This document shows, one piece after another, positions 42,197 to 50,500 of a stretch of 64,000 nucleotides of DNA. The DNA is from a virus. The notes below the pieces were generated by a model that had not been told where the DNA came from, made no database searches, and saw only the letters and a list, made by a program, of their open reading frames with translations. Within the stretch, counting starts at the first letter, position 1. The number at the start of each line of letters is the position of its first letter. Location: positions 105,778 through 169,777 of IMG/VR virus record IMGVR_UViG_3300032249_000542; one strand, 5' to 3'. Both the position numbers and the translations under genes were made by a program.

Positions 42197-42447
42197 GTGA
42201 TAACGTATTTTCTTTTGCACAAGTTGAAAGCAAACACAAGGAAGCAGAAAAACAAAACCTATTGGATACAGTCGAAGAAGTTCGAAAGAAAATCGAAGAT
42301 GGTGAAATCACAGAACTTGTTTTTTCTTGCTTAACTACAGATGGTGACGTTGATATCAATGCATCAGTAAAAAATAGATTAAGTGCAATCGCATTATTAG
42401 AAGCAGGTAAGATGATACTTTTTAGAGATGTTAATTCAGAAGAATGA
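42193..42447 (+). CDS. Small acidic protein, function unknown
   Basis: 84 aa, ATGA-overlapping both neighbours. A helical acidic start (FAQVESKHKEAEKQNLLDTVEEVRKKIEDG), then an alpha/beta segment ITELVFSCLTTDGDVDINASVKNRLSAIALLEAGKMILF. Location after gp41 suggests a replication accessory protein. No motif identifies it. Confidence 0.55.
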   Translation: MSDNVFSFAQVESKHKEAEKQNLLDTVEEVRKKIEDGEITELVFSCLTTDGDVDINASVKNRLSAIALLEAGKMILFRDVNSEE

Positions 42448-43559
42448 ATTTGACTAAAGAACAGGCACTAGTGTGTGCCAAGATGTTCTCTGATTATTTC
42501 GATAAACATGCAAATGTCGAAGAATACATGAGAGAACAGAAATTGAATTCTATGAATGATAGACCAGTTACTCTACCTGGGATGGGACCAGAAGATGACT
42601 TGTTCTCTGATTTTGCTATGCATCCAAATAACATGGAATTTAAAGTGGTGGAGATATCTTCAGATAAATGGGATAACTATATCTCAATTATTTCATCACA
42701 TTCTAATATGACTAGTATCCCTGGTAGAAATATTAAGTTTGCAGTCAAAGAAGTCAAGAGTGATAAGTGGGTTGGATTCATTCGTTTGGCATCACCTATG
42801 ATGAATATGAAACCACGTAATGATATGTTGGGTGGTGCTTTTATATCTGATCCTGTAACTGCAAAATCATTTAATAATTCTGCAATCATGGGGTTTGTTA
42901 TCGTACCTGCACAACCATTTGGATTTAATTATCTTGGTGGTAAACTACTTGCGGCAATATGTTGTTCACATTTTGTCAGAGAACGTGTAAATGAAAAGTA
43001 TGGTATGAATTTGTGTTTGTTTGAAACTACAAGTCTATATGGTAGTTCTAAAACAGTCTCACAGTATGATGGTATGAAACCATACATTCGTTATAAAGGT
43101 TTGACTGAATCTAATTTCATTCCCATGATGCACGGTAAACCATATGATGACCTGATTAATTATGTTGAAGGATTGATTGGTGTGTTTGTTGCACCAGACG
43201 CATCGTCCAGAAAATTGACAATGCAGACTAAAATCATTTCAATGATAAAGGCAACATTGAAAGGTGAACCAGAATATCAGTCCTTTACAAAAACTCTGGA
43301 TAACGCACTCAATCTGATGGAAAAGAAACGATACTATATTTCTGACTATGGATTCAGTAACATGGAAGATGTTGCTATGGGACGTACTACAGAACTGATT
43401 CCAAACAAAGAAAACTACGACAAGTTTCATCTTGAAAACATTATAGAATGGTGGCGTAAGAAGGCTGTTAATAGATATGAAACTCTGAAGTCCGAGAATA
43501 GAATACGGACTGAACAAGAAGTCTGGACAAGTGGGAAAGATATTGACATAATTCGGTGA
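42444..43559 (+). CDS. DUF4338 / Druantia DruA-like protein
   Basis: 371 aa. The core VGFIRLASPMMNM ... RNDMLGG ... AIMGFVIVPAQPFGFNYLGGKLLAAICCSHFVRERVNEKYGMNLCLFETTSLYGSSKTVSQYDGMKPYIRYKG has the DUF4338 pattern: 'lGGKLlA', '...vre....YG..L.L.eTTSLyG.Ss..'. DUF4338 includes DruA of the Druantia antiphage system and many phage homologues. The biochemical activity is not firmly established. It shares ATGA with the previous gene and ends the replication block just before an early/late double promoter. Primase gp61 is not this gene. Confidence 0.68.
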   Translation: MNLTKEQALVCAKMFSDYFDKHANVEEYMREQKLNSMNDRPVTLPGMGPEDDLFSDFAMHPNNMEFKVVEISSDKWDNYISIISSHSNMTSIPGRNIKFAVKEVKSDKWVGFIRLASPMMNMKPRNDMLGGAFISDPVTAKSFNNSAIMGFVIVPAQPFGFNYLGGKLLAAICCSHFVRERVNEKYGMNLCLFETTSLYGSSKTVSQYDGMKPYIRYKGLTESNFIPMMHGKPYDDLINYVEGLIGVFVAPDASSRKLTMQTKIISMIKATLKGEPEYQSFTKTLDNALNLMEKKRYYISDYGFSNMEDVAMGRTTELIPNKENYDKFHLENIIEWWRKKAVNRYETLKSENRIRTEQEVWTSGKDIDIIR

Positions 43560-43571
43560 TCGTGGTAATAT
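43543..43571 (+). promoter_or_regulatory. Sigma70-like promoter TTGACA-17-TAATAT overlapping a late promoter
   Basis: TTGACA (43543-43548), 17-bp spacer, TAATAT (43566-43571). Its -10 shares TAT with the perfect late box at 43569-43576, so host-type and gp55-type polymerases would compete for nearly the same start site. Confidence 0.6.
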
Positions 43572-43576
43572 AAATA
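43569..43576 (+). promoter_or_regulatory. Late promoter TATAAATA before the accessory region
   Basis: Perfect T4 late consensus, 24 bp before the ATG at 43601, in the only intergenic gap of this area. It puts the genes from 43601 onward under late control. Just downstream, CTCCA-ATAACCA-TGGAG could form a hairpin in the leader (43577-43593), sequestering GGAG. Confidence 0.78.
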
Positions 43577-43600
43577 CTCCAATAACCATGGAGTTTTTTA

Positions 43601-44683
43601 ATGGCTTACACATTTTTTCCAAAGTCTGCAACTGAGATAAAAACGACTTTAAAGGGAGATTCAAAAAAAATTGATGATATTGTAAAATTATATCTTTTTT
43701 TGAGTAAGAAATTTCCTAAAACTGAAGCGCCAATTAATATTGATCCGGATTCAATTTCTAAAGTCAATATTTCCCGTGACCTTCAAAAAACTGTAAACTT
43801 AGCTAATATTAAAGCACAATCAAAAGCAAGTTCTATTACAATAAAATTTGGTTCAGGTTCTTCTGGTGGACGTGGTGTTAAGAATAAAGGTAATGCTTAT
43901 GAAGGAGAACTAGCTAATGCCATAAGACAATGGTGGAGTGGTGAACTTCCAGATGATCCAGATTTATTAGATCCGATTGAAAAGATTTGTAATATATACG
44001 ATTTAGAAAAATGGTCAACATTAGATGTTGTTGAAGTTGGTGAATTGAATAACAAACGTCCTTTCATTTATTCTCCACAAGTTTTAATTTCATCACAGAT
44101 TCCAGTTACTAATAATAACTTAGGACCAATTGTTACTGATATTACACTTCAATCTGGAAGAAAAAAAGAATACCTTAGTCTTAAAACTGGAGGAACTGTA
44201 ACATTTTTCAATTCTGGTATTAAAAAAGTTTTGACTCCACAAGAAATTAAATCCGGTCAAATAACAAATTTAAATGGATTAAAAATACTTGATATGTTCA
44301 ATATTGATAATCATATATTCTGCGACATTTTTAATGGCAACTTGAAAGAGTCCATTGTGGTTGATGTTTGGAAAACAATGTCAGTTAAACAGAAAAGTCA
44401 ATTAAAAATATTTTTAAAATCTGGAATTGGACATGGATATACTATTGTACATAAACTAACAAATAAAACTAAAGTTTATGTTGTAGATGAAAAATATATG
44501 AATGAAGCTGCAACTCCAAAATCATGTACAATTTATTACGGAGGAAAATCCGGTACAGGTAAACGTATTGATATGGAAATTGAAACAGGTCACTATACAC
44601 TTAAACTAAACATCCGTGACACACAAGGTGGAGATGGTTATCCAACCCGTATGATGTGTGATTATTCATACCTAAAAGAGTAA
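43601..44683 (+). CDS. Possible PD-(D/E)XK nuclease-like phage protein
   Basis: 360 aa. GNAYEGELANAIRQWW is a helix with a conserved Glu. It is followed by PIVTDITLQSG and EYLSLKTGGTVTFFN, i.e. E ... D ... S-x-K on successive elements, the arrangement of restriction-endonuclease-fold nucleases. The middle is rich in GSGSSGGRGVKNKG. The C-terminus (SIVVDVWKTMSVKQKSQLKIFLKSGIGHGYTIVHK) looks like a separate domain. First gene behind the double promoter at 43543-43576. Could degrade host DNA or act in virion assembly. The nuclease call is inference from motif spacing only. Confidence 0.4.
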   Translation: MAYTFFPKSATEIKTTLKGDSKKIDDIVKLYLFLSKKFPKTEAPINIDPDSISKVNISRDLQKTVNLANIKAQSKASSITIKFGSGSSGGRGVKNKGNAYEGELANAIRQWWSGELPDDPDLLDPIEKICNIYDLEKWSTLDVVEVGELNNKRPFIYSPQVLISSQIPVTNNNLGPIVTDITLQSGRKKEYLSLKTGGTVTFFNSGIKKVLTPQEIKSGQITNLNGLKILDMFNIDNHIFCDIFNGNLKESIVVDVWKTMSVKQKSQLKIFLKSGIGHGYTIVHKLTNKTKVYVVDEKYMNEAATPKSCTIYYGGKSGTGKRIDMEIETGHYTLKLNIRDTQGGDGYPTRMMCDYSYLKE

Positions 44684-44686
44684 AAA

Positions 44687-45913
44687 ATGAAATTTAATCA
44701 ATTCATAACAGAAGCAAAAGAAGATAAGAATGTTCATCTAGAACATATTGAAGATGAAATCATTAATCGTGGTGTTGCAGGTGCTCGTGATGCAGTAAAC
44801 TTCTTGCGTTCATTACGTGACATGCTTGCAGGTCACTCACAATCTAAAGTAAACGTAACAACAAAGTGGGATGGTGCTCCTGCAATCTTTGCTGGCATCA
44901 ATCCAGAAAATGGAAAGTTCTTTGTTGGCACTAAATCTGTATTCAATAAAAGTGCAAAACTAAACTACACCGATGAAGATATCGATGTGAATCACCCAGG
45001 TGAAGGTTTAAATGATAAACTAAAAGTCGCACTTGCCTTCCTTCCTAAACTTGGAATCAAAGGTGTACTGCAAGGTGACATGATGTTTGCAAAAGGCGAC
45101 ATACAAGAAAAAACAATTGATGGTGAAAATTACATAACATTCCAACCAAACACAATTGTTTATGCAGTCCCAGCAGAATCTAAACTCGCAAAGATTATGT
45201 TGGCAGCACAACTTGGTGTTGTATTCCATACTGCATACATAGGTAAGACACTTGAAACAATGAAAGCGTCATTTAACATTGACATCGGACATCTACAAAC
45301 AACAAAAGATGTTTGGTTTCGTGACGCATCTTTCACCGATGCATCTGGTTCTGTAACATTTACAATCGAAGAAACAAAAGCAATTACAACTATTCTATCA
45401 GATGCAGGTAGATCATTGGCAACTATTAATCCAATGACATTAAACAGAATTTCTGCAAGTGACGTTTATTCCACATATATCAAAACATTTAATAATACAA
45501 AGATTCGTGAAGGTAAGAAGATTACTAACACAAGAGAACATACTAGAGAATTGTTGGCGTGGATAGAAGCAAAACTAAACAAAGCGATACAAGAATCAAA
45601 AAGAGATGACACCAAACAAAAAAGAATCACAGAGAAAAATGAGATAATGCGTTTCTTTCGTGGTTCTGCAAATGATATCGTTTCGATGCTTGACTTTATG
45701 AACCATTTGGTGGATGCAAAACTAATGATAGTTCGCAAGTTAGAATCTATCCGTTCGATAGGTACATTCATTCGCACAGACGATGGTTACAGAGTAACTG
45801 CACCAGAAGGGTTCGTAGCAGTAGATAGATTACAAGGTAATGCAGTCAAGTTAATTGATAGACTTGAATTTGCACATGCCAACTTTAATGCAGCAAAGAA
45901 CTGGAGCAAGTAA
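44687..45913 (+). CDS. DUF6267-like protein with ligase-type KxDG motif
   Basis: 408 aa. VTTKWDGAPAIFAG (K60-x-D62-G63) matches motif I of the covalent nucleotidyltransferases (DNA/RNA ligases, capping enzymes). Later GVLQGDMMF and TFQPNTIVYAVP could be motifs III-IV. The C-terminal half is helical and basic. The first residues MKFNQFITEA resemble the T4 capsid-targeting peptide MKTYQEFIAEA, with I-T-E before Ala as a gp21 site. It may therefore be a packaged, injected enzyme. T4 DNA ligase gp30 is not obviously this gene. Family members are common in marine T4-like phages without known activity. Confidence 0.55.
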   Translation: MKFNQFITEAKEDKNVHLEHIEDEIINRGVAGARDAVNFLRSLRDMLAGHSQSKVNVTTKWDGAPAIFAGINPENGKFFVGTKSVFNKSAKLNYTDEDIDVNHPGEGLNDKLKVALAFLPKLGIKGVLQGDMMFAKGDIQEKTIDGENYITFQPNTIVYAVPAESKLAKIMLAAQLGVVFHTAYIGKTLETMKASFNIDIGHLQTTKDVWFRDASFTDASGSVTFTIEETKAITTILSDAGRSLATINPMTLNRISASDVYSTYIKTFNNTKIREGKKITNTREHTRELLAWIEAKLNKAIQESKRDDTKQKRITEKNEIMRFFRGSANDIVSMLDFMNHLVDAKLMIVRKLESIRSIGTFIRTDDGYRVTAPEGFVAVDRLQGNAVKLIDRLEFAHANFNAAKNWSK

Positions 45914-46185
45914 TGTCATACGATATAAACAAAATCATGGCAGAATATGGTGAAGAAGATTTTGGATTCACCGCAGTTGATGAAGCAGAATATGAAGCGG
46001 TAATAGCAGAGAAAAATGAAACGGTAGAAGAATACAAAGCAAGATTAACTCAGGTAGAAAAGATTATTATGCCTTTTCTAACCAATCTTTTAAAATCACA
46101 AGCACAACCTTACATTCATTGGCCCAATCGTGGTCCTATCATTGAGAAACAAATACAAAAGATCCTGACATTAACAAGAGGATAA
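45913..46185 (+). CDS. Small acidic conserved phage protein, function unknown
   Basis: 90 aa, TAATG-coupled to the upstream gene. MAEYGEEDFGFTAVDEAEYE, then a coiled-coil-like helix (YKARLTQVEKIIMPFLTNLLKSQ) and YIHWPNRGPIIEKQIQKIL. The last block recurs widely in small proteins of marine phages, including podoviruses, without known function. Confidence 0.6.
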   Translation: MSYDINKIMAEYGEEDFGFTAVDEAEYEAVIAEKNETVEEYKARLTQVEKIIMPFLTNLLKSQAQPYIHWPNRGPIIEKQIQKILTLTRG

Positions 46186-46193
46186 TAACAATA

Positions 46194-46937
46194 ATGCAAT
46201 CATTTGATAGTTTCCTGTACGAATCAAAAAGTAAAGACCTTGGTGGCTTGACAATCTTTGATATTGATGATACACTATTTCATACAACAGCACAGATTGC
46301 TGTAATGAAAGACGGTAAAAAGATAAAAGATTTAACTAACCAAGAGTACAACACCTATAAGTTAAAACAAGGTGAGTCTTACGATTACTCACAGTTTAGA
46401 GATTCGAAAAAGTTTAAAGAAGAATCTAAACCAATCGAGCGTATGTTGACAAAGGCAAAAGTTATTCTACGTAATGCTGAGTCAAATCCAAAAAGTAGAG
46501 TAATCATTGTAACTGCAAGAAGTGATTTCAATGATAAAGAAACTTTTCTTTCTACATTCAAAGACCATGGACTAGATATAGATAAGATTCGTGTTGAACG
46601 TGCTGGTAAGTTGGCAGGAAGTGTATCTGATCCTGCGACAGCAAAAGCAATCATCATCTATAACTATCTAAAGACTGGCCAGTTTGGTCGTGTTAGGTTG
46701 TTTGATGATAGTATGGCAAACCTAAGAGCATTTTTGAAATTGAAACAACACTTCAAAGATGTTACGTTTGAAGCATACTTTGCAAAACCAAATGGATCAA
46801 TACAAACAATAAAAGAAGAACAAGAGTTTGTTTCAAAGGCAGGTGCTGGTGAATGGGGTAGACCAGAACTTAGAGACAAATATGTTAAAGATACTCCTGG
46901 TCAAAGTAAGAAACTATATAAGAAGTATACGAATTAA
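46194..46937 (+). CDS. HAD-superfamily phosphatase
   Basis: 247 aa. GLTIFDIDDTLFHT contains the nucleophile motif D23-x-D25 preceded by hydrophobics. RVIIVTARSDF is motif II, a lysine lies in the middle, and VRLFDDSMANLRAF holds the final acidic pair. The layout resembles the phosphatase half of polynucleotide kinase. The start MQSFDSFLYE ends in L-Y-E before Ser, so it may carry a cleavable capsid-targeting peptide. The C-terminal ~45 residues (FVSKAGAGEWGRPELRDKYVKDTPGQ) form an extension common in phage internal proteins. Confidence 0.75.
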   Translation: MQSFDSFLYESKSKDLGGLTIFDIDDTLFHTTAQIAVMKDGKKIKDLTNQEYNTYKLKQGESYDYSQFRDSKKFKEESKPIERMLTKAKVILRNAESNPKSRVIIVTARSDFNDKETFLSTFKDHGLDIDKIRVERAGKLAGSVSDPATAKAIIIYNYLKTGQFGRVRLFDDSMANLRAFLKLKQHFKDVTFEAYFAKPNGSIQTIKEEQEFVSKAGAGEWGRPELRDKYVKDTPGQSKKLYKKYTN

Positions 46938-46956
46938 TTTTTAATATGGAGTGTTG

Positions 46957-47802
46957 ATGGATGATTTAATTATTGGATGTTCAACCAACTATGATTGGTC
47001 CAAGATAAAGTATTGGATTAACTCAGTCAATCAAAGTGGTTTCAAAGGCAAGAAAGTCATGATTCTTATGAATTGTGATGTTGAAACTGCTACTAAAGTT
47101 TTAAAAGCAGGATTTGAAATAATTTCATTTGGAACTGATGCGATGGGTAATCTCACGCATCAAAGTCCATTCATGGTTCATGTGGAACGATTCTTGCATA
47201 TCTATAATTATTTGAAAGATAATGAGTTTAGGTACGTTATAACTACGGATGTTAAGGATGTTATATTTCAAAAGAATCCATCTGAATGGTTAGAAGAATG
47301 GTTAGGAAATGAGTCCTTCGATGATGATTTAGTATTCTCATCTGAGAGTATATTATATAAAAATGAACCATGGGGTGATAACAATCTAATGGAAACATTT
47401 GGTCCATACATTCATAACATATTCAAAGAGAATGAGATTTATAATGTTGGTGTTCTTGCTGGCCGTGGTTATGCGATGCGAGACTTAGTATTGAATATCT
47501 TCTTGGCATGTGTTGGTAAACCAATTAAGATTTGTGACCAATCAACATTCAACTTCCTAATATCACAACATCCGTATCTGAAAACATCCAAGTATGCAAA
47601 ATCAGAAGATGGTTGGGCATGTCAGTTAGGTACAACTGTTGATCCAAGTAAAATAAACGAATTCAAACCATTCTTACTTGAACCATCACCAATAATGCAA
47701 GATGGTAAAGTCGTTACATCAACAGGAAAAGAATTTTCAATTGTTCACCAGTATGATAGAGTACCTGAGTGGAAAAATATTATAGAGGCAAAATATGAGT
47801 GA
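46957..47802 (+). CDS. Glycosyltransferase-like protein (nucleotide-sugar fold)
   Basis: 281 aa from ATG 46957 with GGAG 5 nt upstream; an in-frame GTG at 46951 is less likely. DLIIGCSTNYDWSKIKYWINSV and FRYVITTDVKDVIFQKNPSEWLEEW give a GT-A-like fold with D-V-K-D as the acidic motif. VGVLAGRGYAMRDLVLNIFLACVGKP and CDQSTFNFLI follow, as in phage and bacterial glycan transferases. First of a sugar-related cluster to 52208. Overlaps the methyltransferase by 8 bp. Confidence 0.65.
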   Translation: MDDLIIGCSTNYDWSKIKYWINSVNQSGFKGKKVMILMNCDVETATKVLKAGFEIISFGTDAMGNLTHQSPFMVHVERFLHIYNYLKDNEFRYVITTDVKDVIFQKNPSEWLEEWLGNESFDDDLVFSSESILYKNEPWGDNNLMETFGPYIHNIFKENEIYNVGVLAGRGYAMRDLVLNIFLACVGKPIKICDQSTFNFLISQHPYLKTSKYAKSEDGWACQLGTTVDPSKINEFKPFLLEPSPIMQDGKVVTSTGKEFSIVHQYDRVPEWKNIIEAKYE

Positions 47803-48370
47803 TACATTTACAATAGACACCGTAGCACAAGCATTTGGTGGACAACAGCAACAACCACAATTTAAACCTGCGGGATATCATTTTGTTGAGTTTATGAAAC
47901 AAATGGAAAATCCTGTGGTATTAGAGATTGGGTGTGACATTGGAGACACATCACAACTACTATTGGACTGCAATGAAAGTTTAAAATTGTATGTCATTGA
48001 TCCATACGATGATTATGTTGATTGGAATGGTAACAACCTAAACGAAAGACAAAAACTTTACGAACAAGCAAGAGAACGATTTGCACCATATGGTGATAGA
48101 TTCAAACTGTATCGTTTGACATCCGATGATGCCGCAGATGAATTTGAAAAAGACTTCTTTGATTTAATATTCATCGATGGATTGCATACGTATGAACAAC
48201 TAACAAAAGATTGTGCGAACTATTACTCTAAACTAAAAACTGGTGGAATATTTGCTGGACATGATTACACAGTCATTGAAGGTGTTAATCGTGCAGTTAA
48301 TGAGTTTGCTGCGAAGCAAGAAAAAGAAATTCATCAAGGTGATTGTGATACATGGTTCTGGATCAAATGA
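47795..48370 (+). CDS. Class I SAM-dependent methyltransferase
   Basis: 191 aa. VVLEIGCDIGDTSQLLL is motif I, YVIDPYDDY the acidic ribose-binding loop, DLIFIDGLHTYEQLTKD motif IV and LKTGGIFAGHDYTVIEGVNRAV the following region. This is the Methyltransf_24-type family that often methylates sugars or small molecules in glycan clusters. Its place among glycosyltransferases points to sugar O-methylation rather than DNA methylation. ATGA overlap with the next gene. Confidence 0.8.
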   Translation: MSDTFTIDTVAQAFGGQQQQPQFKPAGYHFVEFMKQMENPVVLEIGCDIGDTSQLLLDCNESLKLYVIDPYDDYVDWNGNNLNERQKLYEQARERFAPYGDRFKLYRLTSDDAADEFEKDFFDLIFIDGLHTYEQLTKDCANYYSKLKTGGIFAGHDYTVIEGVNRAVNEFAAKQEKEIHQGDCDTWFWIK

Positions 48371-49056
48371 GAAACTGTATAGTTTTTTCTGGTCAGTTCC
48401 GTACTCTACGTGATACACTTCCAAGCATTAAAGAGTTTATTAGTGTTAATGCATTGGATGTGTATTGCCAACTATGGGGTGACAATCCAGATGAGAAACG
48501 ATTTATACTAGACCATCTAAAACCAAAAGACTATTGGTTTGATAAGTATACAGCACACAAAGATGTGTTTGATGGTATAGAAACTAGAGTTCGTGCAACG
48601 CATCCAAAGAATGCTCCTAACGATAAGATTGCTGGTAATGCATCAATGAACTATGCTAGAAAGATGGCATATAATTTGGTAAAAGAAAAGTATGATAACA
48701 TTATCTATTGCAGATACGACATAGAGTTTGTTCAACAATTTTTGGTAGAACAACAACCAGATGTTATTCTAACTCCTTTAGAAGAATCATACAATCTTAT
48801 CTCCGATATATTTGCAATCATACCAACGCAATATGCAAAGTCATATTTTCTTTATGATGAATATGAAAGATTACATTCAACACAATTTGAACCAGAGTTT
48901 GTAGATTGGTTGCGTGATATTAAAAAGTATGGTGATGATAATATCAACATACATATGTTTGAGAGATACTGTCCTCATATGATGTTGTTACGTAATCTAT
49001 TTACAGACAAAACTCCATTTGTAACAATGGACATACCCGTGAGATTAAAACGATGA
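48367..49056 (+). CDS. Glycosyltransferase-like protein A ('SGQFR' family)
   Basis: 229 aa from ATG 48367 (ATGA with the previous stop). NCIVFSGQFRTLRDTLPSIKEFI opening and IIYCRYDIEF acidic motif. Paralogue of the next gene: both have 'cxSGQxR', a central 'R.SMxxAxxM' region and a 'R(S/Y)D' motif. The family is seen in algal-virus and phage glycan loci and is probably GT-A-like. Acceptor unknown. Confidence 0.6.
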   Translation: MRNCIVFSGQFRTLRDTLPSIKEFISVNALDVYCQLWGDNPDEKRFILDHLKPKDYWFDKYTAHKDVFDGIETRVRATHPKNAPNDKIAGNASMNYARKMAYNLVKEKYDNIIYCRYDIEFVQQFLVEQQPDVILTPLEESYNLISDIFAIIPTQYAKSYFLYDEYERLHSTQFEPEFVDWLRDIKKYGDDNINIHMFERYCPHMMLLRNLFTDKTPFVTMDIPVRLKR

Positions 49057-49769
49057 AAATTGCACTATGTCTATCTGGTCAAGCCAGATCATTCAAACAA
49101 GGATTCGAATATTACAAAAAGAATCTACTAGACCATTATGATGTTGATGTATTCATTCACACATGGGAGTTTGATGAATGGAAAGAATACGTAGACTTAT
49201 ATAATCCTGTAGAATTTAAAATGGATCAATCGGTTACTGTAGATTATGGTAAGACGATTGATGAGATGTATATAAGAACTCCTAACAAAGAAAAGTTTCC
49301 ACCACGTTTCACGTATGCGATGTTACATTCTATGGATACATGTGCTACTATGTTGTCAAAGCATGTATTCACCGCACACAAGAATTATGATTGGGTAATT
49401 CGTTCTAGAAGTGATTATGCATTGAATGTAAAGATTTCATTTGCAGAACTAGATAATTCAAAACTATACATTCCTAACTGTCGCATGGTACCAGAACGTG
49501 ACTTTGGTAATGACCAGTTTGCATTTTCATCTCTTAAAAATATGTTGAAGTATATGTCAACATATAGAATGATGGATCACTATTATACTGACCTTAATGC
49601 AACATACATTGGTGAAAATCTGATGCAAGCAAATTTACATCAGCACAGTTTACATGGAGAAAATCTTGTCTACGTTGACATGAATAATCCATTCCCGCCT
49701 GGAAAACATAATGGAACTTGGCACTCCCTCATTCGTGATGACTATGAACAATGGACGGAAAAATCTTAA
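49053..49769 (+). CDS. Glycosyltransferase-like protein B ('SGQAR' family)
   Basis: 238 aa. MKIALCLSGQARSFKQGFEYYKKNLLDHYDVDVFIHTW is the family hallmark, then YDWVIRSRSDYALN as the acidic (R-S-D) motif and DFGNDQFAFSS. Tandem duplicate relationship with gene A, but diverged. ATGA-coupled to it, and its end overlaps the kinase gene by 19 bp. Confidence 0.65.
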   Translation: MKIALCLSGQARSFKQGFEYYKKNLLDHYDVDVFIHTWEFDEWKEYVDLYNPVEFKMDQSVTVDYGKTIDEMYIRTPNKEKFPPRFTYAMLHSMDTCATMLSKHVFTAHKNYDWVIRSRSDYALNVKISFAELDNSKLYIPNCRMVPERDFGNDQFAFSSLKNMLKYMSTYRMMDHYYTDLNATYIGENLMQANLHQHSLHGENLVYVDMNNPFPPGKHNGTWHSLIRDDYEQWTEKS

Positions 49770-50500
49770 AAGAATTAAAAGGTCATTCAGGAAATAAAAT
49801 CTATCTATTAGAATCAGACAATCAATTCATTGTACACAAGTCTGGTGATGTAAAAAGAAACGTAGAGAGATTGCAAGATTTGTTTCGTGAATTCTATGAT
49901 GTACCTTTTATATTAAATACTGACGGTGAGACTTTTATGGATATGGAATATATTCATGGTCTCGATATGAAAGAGTATTTAAAAATGAATACCATCAATA
50001 AACTTGCTGGGTTCATCATTGAAACACTTAATAACTTTGCAAAAAGTTCGGTACTGTATGACTATACTGGTGTGTACCATCAAAAGTTGGATTGGGTAGA
50101 CTCTGCAACAGACCTACCTTTTTCCAAAGATGAGTTGATTACTCGATTACCTAAACAACTTCCACGATCACAATATCATGGTGACTTTACCTTAGAAAAT
50201 TTGATGTTTTCTGAAGATAAGTTTATAATGATAGATGCAGTCACGATTGAATATGATTCCTACATATTTGACATTGCAAAACTTCGGCAAGATTTAGAAT
50301 GTAAATGGTTCCTAAGAGACGATACGCTTAAACTAGACGTTAAGTTAAGAAATCTACAGGACAAAGTATTAGAAAGATTCCCACTTGCAAAGAATGATTA
50401 TATTTTGATTCTCATGTTGTTGCGAGTATATCGTCACACACAACCCGGTGATAGTAACCATCAATTTATTATGAAAGAGATTAACAGATTATGGAAATAA
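49751..50500 (+). CDS. APH/choline-kinase-like phosphotransferase
   Basis: 249 aa. Protein-kinase-like fold of the aminoglycoside/choline phosphotransferase family: SQYHGDFTLENLMFS is the catalytic loop (H-G-D ... N) and FIMIDAVTIEYDSYIFDIAKL the metal-binding D followed by the family DIAK. An N-terminal lobe with NKIYLLESDNQFIVHKSG fits the ATP lobe. The next gene is a nucleotidyltransferase, so kinase plus cytidylyl/nucleotidyltransferase could activate an amino alcohol or sugar, as LicA/LicC do. Substrate not deducible. Confidence 0.75.
   Translation: MDGKILKELKGHSGNKIYLLESDNQFIVHKSGDVKRNVERLQDLFREFYDVPFILNTDGETFMDMEYIHGLDMKEYLKMNTINKLAGFIIETLNNFAKSSVLYDYTGVYHQKLDWVDSATDLPFSKDELITRLPKQLPRSQYHGDFTLENLMFSEDKFIMIDAVTIEYDSYIFDIAKLRQDLECKWFLRDDTLKLDVKLRNLQDKVLERFPLAKNDYILILMLLRVYRHTQPGDSNHQFIMKEINRLWK

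Noticed and set aside
42444-43559. Primase gp61, expected next to helicase gp41
   Set aside because: The protein lacks the gp61 zinc-binding and toprim motifs and matches the DUF4338 pattern instead.
46235-46265. TTGACA-17-TACACT resembling a sigma70 promoter inside the HAD gene
   Set aside because: The -10 is poor and the bases encode the conserved HAD nucleophile motif, so the match is probably coincidental.
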